DNA of 64,000 nt from Astropecten irregularis (taxonomy: Eukaryota > Echinodermata > Asteroidea > Paxillosida > Astropectinidae). Shown one piece after another: positions 40,302 through 52,816 of the stretch. A program made the position numbers and the translations under genes. The number at the start of each line of letters is the position of its first letter. Within the stretch, counting starts at the first letter, position 1. The stretch covers positions 1,364,001-1,428,000 of the forward strand of contig OZ020244.1 of assembly GCA_963971285.1 (NCBI GenBank), read 5' to 3'. The notes beneath the pieces are model-generated. The model was not told the origin of the DNA, did not search any database, and was given only the letters and a program-made list of their open reading frames with translations.

Positions 40302-40545
40302 CTGGGCCAATTTCATGGCCCTGCTTAGCACAAAAAATTGCTAACCATGAAATTGCTGTCTAAATAAAAACAGGATTAACAACTAAAATTTCCATGACAT
40401 GTGTATCACTTGTGATTGTTCTTTGGCTGTTGTTCGCTGGCCATGAATATCAAATGAAATTGTTACTACTGGTTTGTTTGATTGAGAAAGACATTTTGTG
40501 CTAAGCATTTTTTGTGTGCTTAACAGATCCATGAAATTGGCCCCT
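40302..40545. mobile_element. MITE family B copy
   Basis: Complete copy directly adjoining the family-M repeat at 40548. Confidence 0.82.
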
Positions 40546-40547
40546 GA

Positions 40548-40785
40548 TCTATTGGTTGTTGTTATACGAAACATCCTTCGCTTACGGTAGCAAATTTTAC
40601 GGTTAGCGTATTTCACGGGAGAGTTTTCTTGTATTAACGGTAAGCATGGAATCCCTGCAGAATATGACAGCGCGTTAGCAGAAAAGAATCACCTTTACCC
40701 TAGAAATTCTTCGCTAACCGAAGGCTTGCTTACGGATTCCATGAAATAGATTTCAAGCGTAGCAATGCCAGTAAGCACAAACATT
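40548..40785 (+). repeat. Family M repeat (TTACGGTAGCA / GCGTTAGCAGAAAA)
   Basis: Shares CTTACGGTAGCAAATTTTAC, GGTTAGCGTATTTCACGGGA and GCTTACGGATTCCATGAAAT with an inverted copy at 63197-63485. No ORF. Confidence 0.78.
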
Positions 40786-41005
40786 AAACATTTATTTTGT
40801 CAAGTATTCCATGGACAGCTTGCAAAATGAGTACCTTCATTAAGATAGACATAACTCCTCTTAGGAATGATCAATTTGTTTCATTCTTTTTTTCTAATAA
40901 GCAGGAGAGAATGCTTGTTAAATATATTATTTGCTGAATTATTGTGTCATTTGTGTCTTTTGAAAAAACATCACCAATCCCGGTCAAGTTCTTTTTGACT
41001 CAGCC
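40783..41005 (+). mobile_element. Half copy of the GAGTCAAAAAGAA MITE
   Basis: Matches the right arm of the 52.8-kb element, ending AAGTTCTTTTTGACTCAGCC. Confidence 0.7.
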
Positions 41006-41487
41006 TCTATATGGTCTAACAGTGAAGTACATCATCAGTACACTACACAGAGCTAAATATTTCCCTATCCTTAAGGTGAACTAGTCAAACAGGTGTGACG
41101 TGACTTTTTGTCCTACTTCCCCAGTGTGAAATAGATAGCTAGCAAGCATTCTCAAGTAACCACTCAATCTTCGATATGCCTCGGGTCCAGAGTGCTTGCA
41201 CCTTAATTCACTAATATAAGATGCAATTGCTGAATGGTGGAGAACTATAGATGGGTTATATATAGGTGAGGGCCTCCTACTTTCCACCTGTGCCATACAC
41301 GCCCATGGGCTATATACTCAATCTATAATGCTGGTTTGTATTCTGTTATAGTGGTTATCATACAATGCAATATAAAGCATGGATACACAGTATAGAGAAT
41401 GCATCTCCTTAACAAACTGAGGTCTCGATTCGACTGCACTGCTTCGAATGTAGGATGGATGCACCGTGAATAAGGTCTATATATGTA

Positions 41488-41720
41488 TACTGGGTGTCCC
41501 CAAATCGCAACACTTTGTGTCGAGAACTATTATATGAAAATTAAACTGTTTATCACTTCAAGACTCAGATATGTGATACAACCATGTCTTGGCTATCACC
41601 ATGTAGAATTTGAGCAATTGGACTGAAATTAAGGGCACAAAGTACGACTGAATTACTCAACCTCAAAACCCAATTTTCATCTTTCTTTCAATACTCTTTA
41701 TGTGTGTATTGACCACTTAT
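41488..41720 (+). mobile_element. Truncated copy of the mariner-like MITE
   Basis: Starts TATACTGGGTGTCCCC and follows the left arm of the 38.9-kb copy; the right arm is missing. Confidence 0.7.
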
Positions 41721-42640
41721 TCTGAAATACTGCAAATTTGTTTAAAGAGTACTCATTCTAAACAGCAAATTGACCTATATAGATTAGACAGTGAAATCAT
41801 CTCAACAGTTAAACTGAATCTGTTGCACTGTTCTAAAAAGCTGAAGATTGGAACGATTTTAAGGGCCCAATATTCTGAAACTGTATCGGTAACTTCATTA
41901 CAAGCCCTTTATTTCGCATAGGCCTAATTGGTCAATCTTTACATTTCAATACACTAAGCGAAGCCTATGTATTATATGTGGTATTATGATAAGTGTATCT
42001 GTGATAAAAGTTCAGGGCCTATTCTATGCGAACACGCTGACATGAATGCCAAAAGACCAAGCCTGAGATTCGATTAGCACAACGAGGTGAACGAGAATAG
42101 CCCAGGTATAGGTCATTGGTCACCCTACATTGCATCTTCAACACGGGGTGAAGCATTAAACAGACCCACGAAGGACGGTACTAAATGGGGACAGAATACA
42201 GAAACAGGGCGAGTAAATATGTGCCAGGATAGCAGCCCCACACTGGGGTGAATTCATCCACTAGGTTGGGTTCTTAAGTGGTAGACTTGATGGCCAATCA
42301 TCTTGTACAACCAAGCGTGCTTGATGTACTTCCCTTCCCAAGCCTTACCTTCAAGTTCTTAAAGGGTAAAACTGTCATTCATGCTTAGCGCTAGCCGACG
42401 CCCTTATACTTAAAGTAACCCTATAATAATGGTACGAAATTGGATGTGTCAAAAACACCGTGAGTCACACGAAATATAACTCCAGAATCTGACAGTCAAA
42501 ATAAAATTTCATCACCTCGATATTTTTCTTTCCTTATTAGCTTATTTTGTATGTCTGACGTACGCAATGGGAGTGAAAAGGGCACACCCTGAAAAGCTTG
42601 AAGAGGAAAACTACAAGAAAAATCATGTTTTACCAAATCT
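41721..42640. other. Unassigned sequence
   Basis: No exon or repeat could be recognised; 42000-42400 is slightly GC-richer but has no convincing frame on either strand. Confidence 0.5.
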
Positions 42641-42648
42641 TCAGAGTG

Positions 42649-42810
42649 GCATGACGTTTCGATCCTAGCAGGATCTTTATCGAAGGCTAAATGACAATAG
42701 GATAAGAACATGCAAGTCGTTTTTAAGATATGGGTATCTTCACTTGCATGTTCTTGTCCTCTTGTCATTTTAGCCTTCGATAAAGATCCTGCTAGGATCG
42801 AAACATCAGG
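42649..42810. repeat. Hairpin copy of the parent element of the 60-bp repeat
   Basis: Two arms of about 70 bases (42649-42718 and 42740-42810) are inverted around a short spacer. Each contains GATCCTGCTAGGATC followed by GAAAC and a flank ending in ACATGCAAGT. Beyond the right arm comes the tail GGCTGATGAGCAGTTTGCAG and a TTATTACTTGTA end shared with 52.7 kb. Confidence 0.85.
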
Positions 42811-43527
42811 CCCTCCTAACTCTAAGCATTTTATAAATTTCAAGTCATTATTTTGGCTGATGAGCAGTTTGCAGCAGTTTATTACTTGTATTTTTACCAA
42901 ATCTGTTTGAAAACATCATCAAGATTTTTAGAGAGAGGCAACTTAAGACAATAGACTAAATGATAAGTACTAAAATATTTTCAAGTAGAAAGGCTAGATG
43001 TAAAACAACATAGCAGATTAGGAAAAGACATAAAATTTACATGAGGCAATTTTAAACGTCGCTATGCTAATTTGCTTATTAGGCTCAGCTTAAGCAAAAA
43101 CTAGCCATTTAAGCTCAGTGCCGTGTGTATATTTGCTTAGCGTGAGAAAGTGCTAACTGCTAAACGTGGTTTTGTGCTAAGCGTCTCTGTAAAACTAGGC
43201 CATGATCATGCAGGCAGAAGGGTTATTTGAGTCAATCAGAATAAACTGCTCTTTTAAAACACATGGTCTATCAACTTTGATCTCATTATACCATGATGCG
43301 TCACACACCAGGCTTGACTCATGTCTGATTTATATGCAAACATGTTTTTGTGTTGACTTTTATCATTGAGGGCACAGGACAAACTGAACCTAATTTGCTC
43401 TGAACTACTTTACGCTATACTGACTATTTGAAGCATTAGTATTAGATTGATTACAAATTGACACAAATACTATTGAATGTGTGTGAAAATGTCTAAATAT
43501 TTATAATGATAACCGAGAATGGGTACA

Positions 43528-43650
43528 TGGACTTTCCCATAAGGTCGTGCAAAAACATGGCTCACATATTTCTAAACATCCTCCAAACCAATGAACTTGA
43601 AATTGACATATGTTCATATTGAAAGCATTTTGTATCTTCTATTAAAGATA
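43528..43650 (+). repeat. Family O repeat, second copy
   Basis: Matches 22084-22210 at about nine bases in ten. Confidence 0.75.
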
Positions 43651-43794
43651 TAATGGTGGGTAGCCATATCAGTCAGATAACTTATAAAATACAAAAATAC
43701 AAGTAGCACTATATTGAGTAACTAGAGTTTTAAAAGAGCATGAGCTTTCGTAGCAACAACTACTTCATCAGATGCAATCAATCAATCTTTTAAT

Positions 43795-43858
43795 GGTACA
43801 GTACAGGATTGGTAACATACCAAAACAGAATTGTTCACAGATTTACGTATAACTTTCA
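43795..43858 (+). mobile_element. MITE family D, left end fragment
   Basis: TGGTACAGTACAGGATTGGT up to ATAACTTTCAT, where the 30-bp array begins. Confidence 0.75.
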
Positions 43859-44138
43859 TCTTCAATTTCGCGAGCACAAACCTTATTTCAGACAATTTCG
43901 CGAGCACAAACCTTATTTCAGACAATTTCGCGAACACGAACCTTATTTCAAACAATTTCGCGAGCACAAACCTTATTTCAGACAACTTCGCGAGCACAAA
44001 CCTTATTTCAGACAATTTCGCGAACACAAACCTTATTTTAGACAATTTCGCGAACACAAACCTCATGTTGCGAGCACGAACCTTATTTCAGACAATTTCG
44101 CAAACACGAACCTTATTTCAGACAATTTCGCGAACACA
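43859..44138 (+). repeat. 30-bp minisatellite (about 9 units)
   Basis: Unit contains CAATTTCGCGAGCACAAACC and TTATTTCAGA. Two variants, CGAGCACAAA and CGAACACGAA, alternate. One unit near 44065 is shortened. It opens exactly at an internal point of a family-D element. Confidence 0.93.
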
Positions 44139-44717
44139 TTTCTATCACAAAAACTATTTCATATCAAGAATGTAATATTGGATTTTATTGACGGCTCCTT
44201 TAGTGAATACTGTACAGTAAGCCTCAGCAATGGGCATGTATGGACAGATGCAACTCGATGCTACTACACTTTCCCGAGCAGAAAGTTCAAGTGACTAAAA
44301 CCTCTCATAACTAGTGTGTCCCCAGGGCTGCATTTCCTTTCACAAATGATAATTTTATGAAGGAAACCTATGCATGTCCCTACAGTACATCCTTGGGGAG
44401 AAGTTTCATCTCAGAATGTATGGCGTTTGTATTGATCAGACCACAAGCTCTGATGCTGTTGAACACATGCACATTATACTACTGTAAATCCTTGTTCAAA
44501 ACCGCATCTACAATATGCGCATTATAAACAAACATAAATTTACTCTTACATTAATTGAACGCATAGATGGTATAATATGAAACAAACATTGCTTCACTGA
44601 AAACTTGTGACTTAACATCTAGGTGTATGGCTAGACTAAATTCATGCATTACCGGTTTTCATAAAAACACATTTTTGAAAATATATTCTTGTGTTTGGTT
44701 CTCATTAATATATTCAG

Positions 44718-45238
44718 AGTTAGAGAGGCTGATGTTTCAATCCTAGCAGGATCTTTCTCAAAGGCAAAATGGTCAGAGTTAGGAGGGTCTGATGTTTCAA
44801 TTTTAGCAGGATCTTTCTCAAAAGCTAAATGAGTTAGGAGGGCCTGATGTTTCTATCCTAGCAGGATCTTTCTCAAAGGCTAAATGGTCAGAGTTAGGAG
44901 GGTCTGATGTTTCAATCCTAGCAGGATCTTTCTCAAAGGCTAAATGATCAGAGTTAGGAGTGCCTGATGTTTCAATCCTAGCAGGATCTTTCTCAAAGGC
45001 TAAATGGTCAGAGTTAGGAGGGCCTGATGTTTCAATCCTAGCAGGATCTTTCTCAAAGGCTCAATGGTCAGAGTTAGGAGGGCCTGATGTTTCAATCCTA
45101 GCAGGATCTTTCACAAAAGCTAAATGCTCAGAATTAGGAGGGCCTGATGTTTAAGTCCTAGCAGGATCTTTCTCAAAGGCTAAATGGTCAGAGTTAGGAG
45201 GGCCTGATGTTTCAATCCTAGCAGGATCTTTCTCAAAG
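44718..45238 (-). repeat. 60-bp minisatellite array 4 (about 8.7 units)
   Basis: Same unit, minus orientation, in DNA above the last recognised upstream exon. One unit carries an internal deletion near 44830. Confidence 0.93.
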
Positions 45239-45821
45239 ACGAACAATCTTCAATATCTCATAAATGTTCAGGTTTGTGCGTTTAGTATAAAAGAAATACA
45301 TTTGATGTTCTCCAGTTGAAAATCAAAGATAACCATCAAAATCGTGCACGTCTCTATTTGATGGGAATAATATACAGCAGCATTAATTACAGAAACCTTT
45401 TAACGCTTCACATGTACACGAAACATAGACACAATCTTTGCCTAGTGGTAATATACATCCAGACACCTTGTGGCTATATCTTAAGACTAGACGAAGGTTT
45501 ACCGTTTATGAAAACACACATCTGCTTGTGTCGGGCAAAGTACGGGCGGAAACTGCTGTCATAACGTAGGACAAACAGAGCCGTTAGATATAGGCCTTTC
45601 CCTCCACAAGGATGACAAGTATAAAGGTGATTAACATTGTTGAAAAAATCTTGGCTCATTTCCGCATCTTATATTCATGTCTGACTTAATTTTGTGAAGA
45701 AGGAAAAGAGTTTCAATGTTTCGCAAAAATTTCGAAAGACAGTTTCTATGATAGTGTGCAAGAGCTGAGGCCTATATGGAAAGGGTTTGGAAAAGCTAAA
45801 ATTGTGAACAAATGACCATTG

Positions 45822-45968
45822 GTAAATTTCATAGAGCTGAAAAAATACCATAAAAAAAAAGAAATGGGCTTAAGCACTAAAAACCTTAGTACACAAAATC
45901 AGTATGACATCCAAAACACCTTGTGAATGTTATGCTTTGCAAACAATGGCCGAATACAAGTCATCTTT
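45822..45968. mobile_element. MITE family A, truncated copy
   Basis: Left half only (ATTTCATAGAGCTG to GGCCGAATACAAGTCA). Confidence 0.7.
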
Positions 45969-46059
45969 TTACAGGGATGAAAATTCACAATTAAAATCGC
46001 TCAAAATTATTTCATTTCCAATTAGGGAAACCTGTTGTTGTTGGTGCAACTTTAAGATA

Positions 46060-46360
46060 CTTAAAGGTAAAGTACAGGATTGGTAACAAACCAAAACAGA
46101 AATGTTAACAGATTTAGGTATAACTTTCATTTAAACAAATATTTACGCCTGAATTGTGTATTAAATAAACAAAGAAAAACACAGAAAACAGTTTTGATCT
46201 CGGGGTAAGATCAAAACCATTCTAAGAAAAATTGAGTCGGGTTTTCGCTATTTCCTCGTGACTCAGATGTCCGATTTAGCTCAAATTTTCACAGGTTTAT
46301 CATTTCATGTACATGCTGGATCACACAAAGTATGAGTGCTGTCCTATATTCTACCTTTAA
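46060..46360 (+). mobile_element. MITE family D copy with internal deletion
   Basis: Both ends present, about 60 bases missing after ATAACTTTCAT. Confidence 0.8.
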
Positions 46361-46682
46361 TTTCAGTGGGGTTATATCTAGCTCGAGACTAACCGGGCAA
46401 CAGGCCCTCGAAGCAGTGGCGTAATCCTATTAAATGTCATCATGCTTTGTAGAAAATACATTTTGGCATAAAGTAATGGCCGTTATTTTTCGCGATGAAA
46501 AAGCCTGTCAGCATAAGGCTTATACATTTCCTATTTGATCGTTAAACACGCAATGTATTTTTTAAATCATACAATAAGAGCCATTAACCTTAGCTTTATG
46601 GAGCAAATCTTCGAGTCATTTATTTAGTCAGCTTTTCGAGTGCTAGACTTAGGCTGTCAGCGATGTAACGTAGTGACTGAAA

Positions 46683-46830
46683 TCCGGTTTGGTGAAGAGT
46701 ATAAGCCAACTCGTCTACAATGATTGTGTCAGTTGAAGAGATAAAGCCAACTCGTCTAAAATGATTGGTGTCGGTCGAAGAGATAAAGCCAACTCGTCTA
46801 AAATGATTTGGTGTCAGTCGAAGGGCAGAC
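46683..46830 (+). repeat. Three-unit tandem repeat of about 48 bp
   Basis: Unit has AAGCCAACTCGTCTAAAATG and ATTGGTGTCGGTCGAAGAGA. Confidence 0.85.
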
Positions 46831-47527
46831 GCAGCCTTAAAGGATTTCCAATGGCATTTTGAATGCTTAGGATAATTGGTTTAGAGTGCTGAAACAATCT
46901 TGGTTGTTGCTAGGTTACGATCCATATCCTGCCATTCCCTTCCCAGGGGGATGATCTAGCCACTATCCACATCACATGAAAAGAACATTGCATTCGAATT
47001 TGTGTCCGACCTCTGTAAAACTGATGAAATGTCGTCGTTTTTGTAAAATATGACTTTGCATCAGTAAATGGGTATATAAAGTATCATAAGCCTGTAAGGC
47101 TTTTGAAACACAATAAATCATGTAGTTGATGTATCAAATTGATCCATGGATTATCACAGGTTTGCATTAAGGGAAATACCGACATGAATGTCACGTACTG
47201 CACGTTATAGACCTATTGAATGGTCTATTCAATCCATTTATGTGGTAATAGTATGTCAGCTTTGATTTGAAGTGACTTTTTACCTATAGTTTGCACTTTA
47301 CTGACGGATTACCGTTATAAGTACGCTGTCACGCAACATCACGTGTTCAAATGAGAAATATGAAGGACGTTATTGAACAGATTGGACATCCGTAGCAATA
47401 TGAATGCACTTTCGCCAATGATCACACATTTGTCAATGGTAAAGTTTTCAATGTCGATTCAATGCAGCAAATATTGAAATGAAGAATTTCGTCTTTCCCT
47501 CAAAACATATTGAGCCGTTGGTTGCCC

Positions 47528-47865
47528 TTTAAAGGTAATATCATACCTTGGTAGCATACCGGAACAGAAATCTTCACAGATTTACCTATAACTTACACGG
47601 TATAAAGATGGTGATGGTAGAAAAATACCGTAAAATGTTTTCTGTCTTAAATGCTGTATTTTATCCAGAAAAGAGTAAAAACCAGTGGCCAAAATTAAAG
47701 AGAAAAGACTTAAGAAATACTGTGGCCGTTTTTCACTGTTTTCTCAAAATTGAGCACCGTGTGGGACTGAAATTTTCACAGATGACTGTTACTGTATCGT
47801 CCTTGATATTTTTGCCCATGAATCTGTATTTCTGTGACAAAAACCAAAGTACGATATACCTTTAA
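47528..47865 (+). mobile_element. MITE family E copy
   Basis: Complete copy with both ends. Confidence 0.83.
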
Positions 47866-50234
47866 TGCAACAACTCGCAACTATATTGATTTTGCAAGGC
47901 GTGTAGATTTTCTGAGTAAACTTAAAAAAATGTCAGTTTTAGTGCATTCTATATGAGAATTCGGAGACAGATTTTGATGATGCAGCATCATTTTTCAGTA
48001 AGGAATTCTCCAGCGAAAGACTAGCTAGAGTTCAGCCCGAAGACTTGCCTCGGTGTTCTCAACAGATACCGAAGACCTTTCACAGCCAGGGGAGAAAAGC
48101 GAGCGATTCGCCCAGTGTGGCAGGGCTAGGTTGTGCAACCTGCGTTATATTCCTACATTGAGTCTGGGGATATTTAGCCTCTGGGTACATCTCACTGTAA
48201 CTACGTTAGCTAGCCATTGCTGTAGGCTATATGACACTATAGCACTACCCACCGTTAACAACAGATTGCTGTATAAATATTACATTTCAATATATCGCAT
48301 AGCTGTTTTAGTGCTTTGTTGCTATTTATTATGCAAATGCTATCGTTATACAATATCTAAGTATAGGGAAACTCAGCATTTAGCCTAGACTTGCCGCAAG
48401 GAAGTCATCATGATTAAAATGTGGTGACGACTCATAGTATGACATCTTGCACAAATATGATCAGTATATGACTAGTCTAATCTAGACAAGGTGTATTTAC
48501 ATAAGGCATTCATCTTAACAATCATGATATAATAATATCATCTCTATTTGAGAAAATGAGATTTATGATTTCGTCGCAAAAATCAATATTTGAAAATTAA
48601 AGATGACGTCAAAAAAACAAGGTAAATATGATATCGAGTAATTAAATTTTTGTACAGGTTAAAATGTATCTCTACGAGGTATGTCATTGATATTGCGCTC
48701 GTTCAGTCAGCCGAGTTTGAGGAAAATAATTGTCGTAGCCAAAAAGTGTTACGTCTGATCAAAGGCATAATATTTGAAATTTTTTCGTCTGAGAATTTTT
48801 CATAAATGTTCAAAAATCAAATTCATCTTGATTAAATTCAATGTTTAATGGACTCGTGCATCTTTTGGTGCAATTAACACAATGAATGCGGTCCACAATT
48901 TTGGTTGTACAGTAATTGACTCATCGGATATTAACTTTTAGTAGGAATTAAAAGAAACTACTACATGTACATGTATACTGCCCACTAAACATAAATTGCT
49001 TAACCGAACATGGATTAGGCTTACCAATGGGTTCGGTTTAAAATGGTTTAATTTACTGGTGTGGTTTTAAAGACATTATCATGCTGGGGTCGATTTCACA
49101 AAGCCCTACGATCGATCATAACTCGAGTTACGAAGGATAACTCATCGTATCCCACGTAGGGCTGCAATGCATCATAAGTCCTACGATTGATAGTAAGTTA
49201 CGATAAGTTTGGTGAAATCGATCCCTGATATCTCGGTAGCTACTCTGTGGGTATTCTCTACAGATTTCGTTTTTTCCATACAGTTTTTTTGACACATATT
49301 GCTAAATCCATTTCATCAGGGTCTCCAGTGCATTTAATCTCTAGCTAGTTTTTCCCCAAAAGACGGAGTTAAAATGCACTCAAAAAGAGGGCGTTTGGGG
49401 CATCGTATCTCGTAAACAATCTTGTCCATTAAAAGCACTTTGTTCATAAAAGTCCCCCATCACTAGGGTCAGGCCCATAGGAATATCACAGTAGTATACT
49501 TACTGTGATGTATTTGTACATTTCGAGTGGAAAATGTTTCTAAATAACCATCTTGTTATAGTAGCCTTTGGCCATCGCAAAAAGCTGGATACTTACAATG
49601 CATTGGTTGATTCTGCCACGTGTTATGGCTATGATTGAGCAGGCACGTGACATTATGCAAATCGGATTAATCAATGGTGTATATTATACATAAAGTGTAT
49701 ACTTTAAGGTACGTGTATAAATCTGAACCTATAATCATGGATTACACTTTGAAACATGCAGTATAAGGTCGAATATACATGACTGTAGGCCTATTACATT
49801 TGGCATAATGACAAGCATTTACGTTTGACAATAATAAACTACGCCCTCTATTATATAGTTCCAATTTAATGTTTACGTGAAAACAATTATGCGATGTCAA
49901 AAAGGTATCCTTGTATTTCAACTATCAAAAACAACGTTGCAATATATAGTTAAGAGCATCACACTTTTAATTAACCAAAGGGCTTCGTTTGAAAGTTAAA
50001 ACTGACAGAACAGGAATTTCCACACTTTCATTTGAATTTTCTTAAATTCATTTTAGTCATATTTCAGTCATAATTAGCCAGTGTTTGATATAATTATTAA
50101 GAAAGAAAAACTATTCAGTGGATACGTTTTGAATAATCGAGAAGCAAATAAAGCTTCGACATTCTTGTTTTCAAATACAAGAAATAAACAGCTGCAAACT
50201 GCTCATTAGACAAAATAATGAACTAAAATTTATA
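47866..50234. other. Upstream region, mostly unique
   Basis: One family-C element at 49085-49226. An open frame of 111 codons at 48053-48388 (plus strand) is unsupported. The rest is AT-rich without features. Confidence 0.5.
49085..49226. mobile_element. MITE family C copy
   Basis: Complete, both ends present. Confidence 0.85.
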
Positions 50235-50350
50235 AAATGCTTGGAGTTAGGAGGGCCTGACGCGTTTCGATCCTAGCAGGATCTTTATCGAAGGCTAAAA
50301 AGATCCTGCTAGGATCGAAACGCGTCAGGCCCTCCTAACTCCAAGCATTT
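50235..50350. repeat. Hairpin copy of the parent element (perfect arms)
   Basis: Arms 50235-50288 and 50298-50350 are near-perfect inverted repeats holding the 60-bp unit core and CGCGTCAGGCCCTCC. Spacer is only about 9 bases. Confidence 0.88.
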
Positions 50351-50400
50351 TGTTCTGAAATAGTTAAAATCGCAACGGCAACGAAAATTATGTCATTTGA

Positions 50401-50491
50401 AATGTTCACAGATGACTGTTACTGTATCTGTCTTGATATTTTTGCACATGAATCTTCTTTGACAAAAACCAAAGAATGATTACCTTTAAAA
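50401..50491 (+). mobile_element. MITE family E, right-end fragment
   Basis: GTTCACAGATGACTGTTACT to AATGATTACCTTTAAAAGG. Confidence 0.7.
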
Positions 50492-51182
50492 GGTAGCTAG
50501 AACGTTAAGTACCATGGCCGCCCTAACCTTCGCTGATTATAAAAACTGGCCTCCCTGTGTGTTAATGAGTAAGGGTATCCATTTATGTACTTATATTCCT
50601 TGGTTTACCCATGCTGTTTATAAATGTAACTTTACTTGGTGCTATACAGTATGTGTGATGCATTATAGATACAGGTTCTGATATTCACCAGGGTGTGATT
50701 GAAAGAACCCCTGCGCATCCCAATCATGTATCTTAATGTCACGCTCAGCAAAATGCTTAATATATTTACCCCGTGGGGCCGTCATGGGAAGACAGGACTT
50801 GTTTAGTAAGATGTGCACGGAGCGTCTTGCTCTTTTCAAATAGGTCACCGGGGTAGAAACGAGCCAGAGTAGGGTAGGTGTGAGGTGAGGACAGGGCAAT
50901 ATTTACCCTTCAGGGGGGTTGAGTTTTATCCGAACAGCAATGCCATATATTATCATGACTGATGAATCTGGAGATTTGGCCGTCATTATCAATGCATTTG
51001 CAATGCATTTGCATAGTGTATTTTATAGAACATCTCTGATATACATAATTGAAGAACGCCAGCCTCAAAATCTTGACTCAAAGGAGAGAAATTCCCATGA
51101 TAGTTACACATGTCCTTAATAATTTAGAAGACACAGAGGCCGTTTTATGAACACAGTGTACACTATGGCCCTTTTCAAAACC
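50492..51182. other. Unassigned region with two opposed short ORFs
   Basis: Plus strand 50514-50681: a 55-codon frame with good Kozak context, M-A-A-L-T-F-A-D-Y-K. Minus strand 50663-50899: a 78-codon frame with Y-I-K-H-F-A-E-R-D-I-K-I-H-D-W-D. Neither is recognised; both may be decayed transposon or random. Confidence 0.3.
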
Positions 51183-51398
51183 AGGAACCAATTTCACAGA
51201 GCTGCTTAAGCACATAATTTGCTTAAGCATGAAAAGTCTTTCTTGATCAAACAGGATTACCAACCAAATGTTTATGTGATGTTAACTGCTTTTGACTTGT
51301 ATTCGGCCATTTGCTGAGCATAACATTGACAAGACGTTTTGCATACTGATTTTATGTGCCAAGGTTTTTGGTGCTTAAGCAGCTCTATGAAATTGGCC
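51183..51398. mobile_element. MITE family A copy
   Basis: Complete copy with both inverted ends. Confidence 0.85.
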
Positions 51399-51454
51399 AC
51401 TTGCTTGAGTCTTGTATAACTCATTTTGCCATGCCGTAATTTTAAGGCAAACAA

Positions 51455-51600
51455 AATGAAATGAAGGGACTTGCCATTATGACGAAGCCGAAGAAAGGCT
51501 CCAGCTTCGCCATGTATATCAAGCCCTTCATTTCATTTAGGACATAAAATGGCGGTAAATCCCAAGCCTAACCTCAAGCCTCATTTCGTAAAGGCTCTAT
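51455..51600. mobile_element. Family G half copy
   Basis: Lies 30 bases from a family-F element. Confidence 0.75.
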
Positions 51601-51631
51601 CATTCTGTCAGCCTGCTAAGGATAATTAAGG

Positions 51632-51819
51632 GCGTTTAATACGAAACGGAGGCTCGGGCTCCGTCTCCATTTCGTGAAATATTCTGAAATAACGGGTATC
51701 AAAATAGAGGCTTTTGGCTGCGGTTCGGAAGTAGATTCTCTGGTTTGAATAGGAAAATAGAGCTTCAGCTTCAATGAAAAACCACAACCTATATTTGTAG
51801 CATTTGGATGTCAGAGCTG

Positions 51820-51907
<88 letters not shown>

Positions 51908-51926
51908 TTTAGCCTCTGTTTTGTTA
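51632..51926. mobile_element. MITE family F copy with GAGCCT expansion
   Basis: The right terminal repeat carries about 13 tandem GAGCCT units (51823-51906). Confidence 0.85.
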
Positions 51927-52602
51927 ACCCCCTATGTCTTGCATACACATACCTGAAATCAGAGTCCAATTACAACAAAACTACAATAATGTGTTTCACG
52001 TAATGGAATTTTTGGGGAGTTTCGTCAGTTATTAATCACGAGCCAAAATATAATGAAATCACGATGCCGGATGTAGTCCATGCTGCAATTTCGTTTTAAA
52101 TTAACAAATGTTTGCAGCAAATTAAATACAGGAACAAAATGTTCATATGTCCTGAGAACGTGTTTAAATTACAAGTAACTTAAGGTAATACTTTGTATTG
52201 ATGATAATATTTTGGAATCGTTTTAGAGATTTTAAATATTAATGAATACATTGTCTATTTTATCAAGGGCAATCTAACAGTTATTAAATATAGATTCACA
52301 ACCTTTGCTTCTGAGCAGACGATAATTTTCCTATGAGATATCGCCAAAACTGCCACACATGGTATTTTTAACAGTCTACCTTTAGTGTAAGACACAGCTG
52401 CCAATATCTAGGGCTGTAGGCAAAAAGTATTCAGTTACCTGCTTCTTTTCTCACCATTGCTCACAATCTACCGACGTTCTATGCAAGTGGGTTGCTGTCA
52501 TTATTTATTAAGACTATAAAGAGGAAACTCTTCACCAATTGTACTGAATTATGAGTTTTTAAATGAGAAATTAATTAGATCCTTAATTGAGAACAATATT
52601 CT

Positions 52603-52735
52603 TTCGATAAAAATCCTGCTAGGATCGAAACGCGTCAGGTCCTCCTTATAACTCCAAATGTTTGATAAATGTCAGGTCATTATTTTGGCCGATGAGCAGT
52701 TTGCAGCAGTTTATTACTTGTGTTGACTATGAGAA
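52603..52735 (+). repeat. Solo copy of the parent element with tail
   Basis: One core (AATCCTGCTAGGATCGAAAC) followed by CTCC..AACTCC and the tail GGCCGATGAGCAGTTTGCAG up to TTATTACTTGTG. Confidence 0.75.
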
Positions 52736-52816
52736 CAAATTGAGATACAATATAATGCAGATATAGAAGATGAAAATATTTATGTGTGTCAATGAATTCC
52801 AGTAAATAAGGAATGT

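Larger units (their letters stand above)
44150..47527. other. Upstream region with scattered repeats
   Basis: Apart from array 4, family A and D copies and the 48-bp tandem repeat, nothing is recognised. A lone CAGTGGCGTAA at 46414 resembles a transposon end. Confidence 0.5.

Noticed and set aside
41081-41296. 71-codon minus-strand ORF tested as the missing zinc-finger exon
   Set aside because: Only one Cys and no Cys-x2-Cys pairs.
43809-44294. 161-codon plus ORF with R-E-H-K-P-Y-F repeats
   Set aside because: Translation of the 30-bp minisatellite inside a MITE.
48053-48388. 111-codon plus-strand ORF
   Set aside because: Hydrophobic tail, no recognised family, no regulatory context; isolated.
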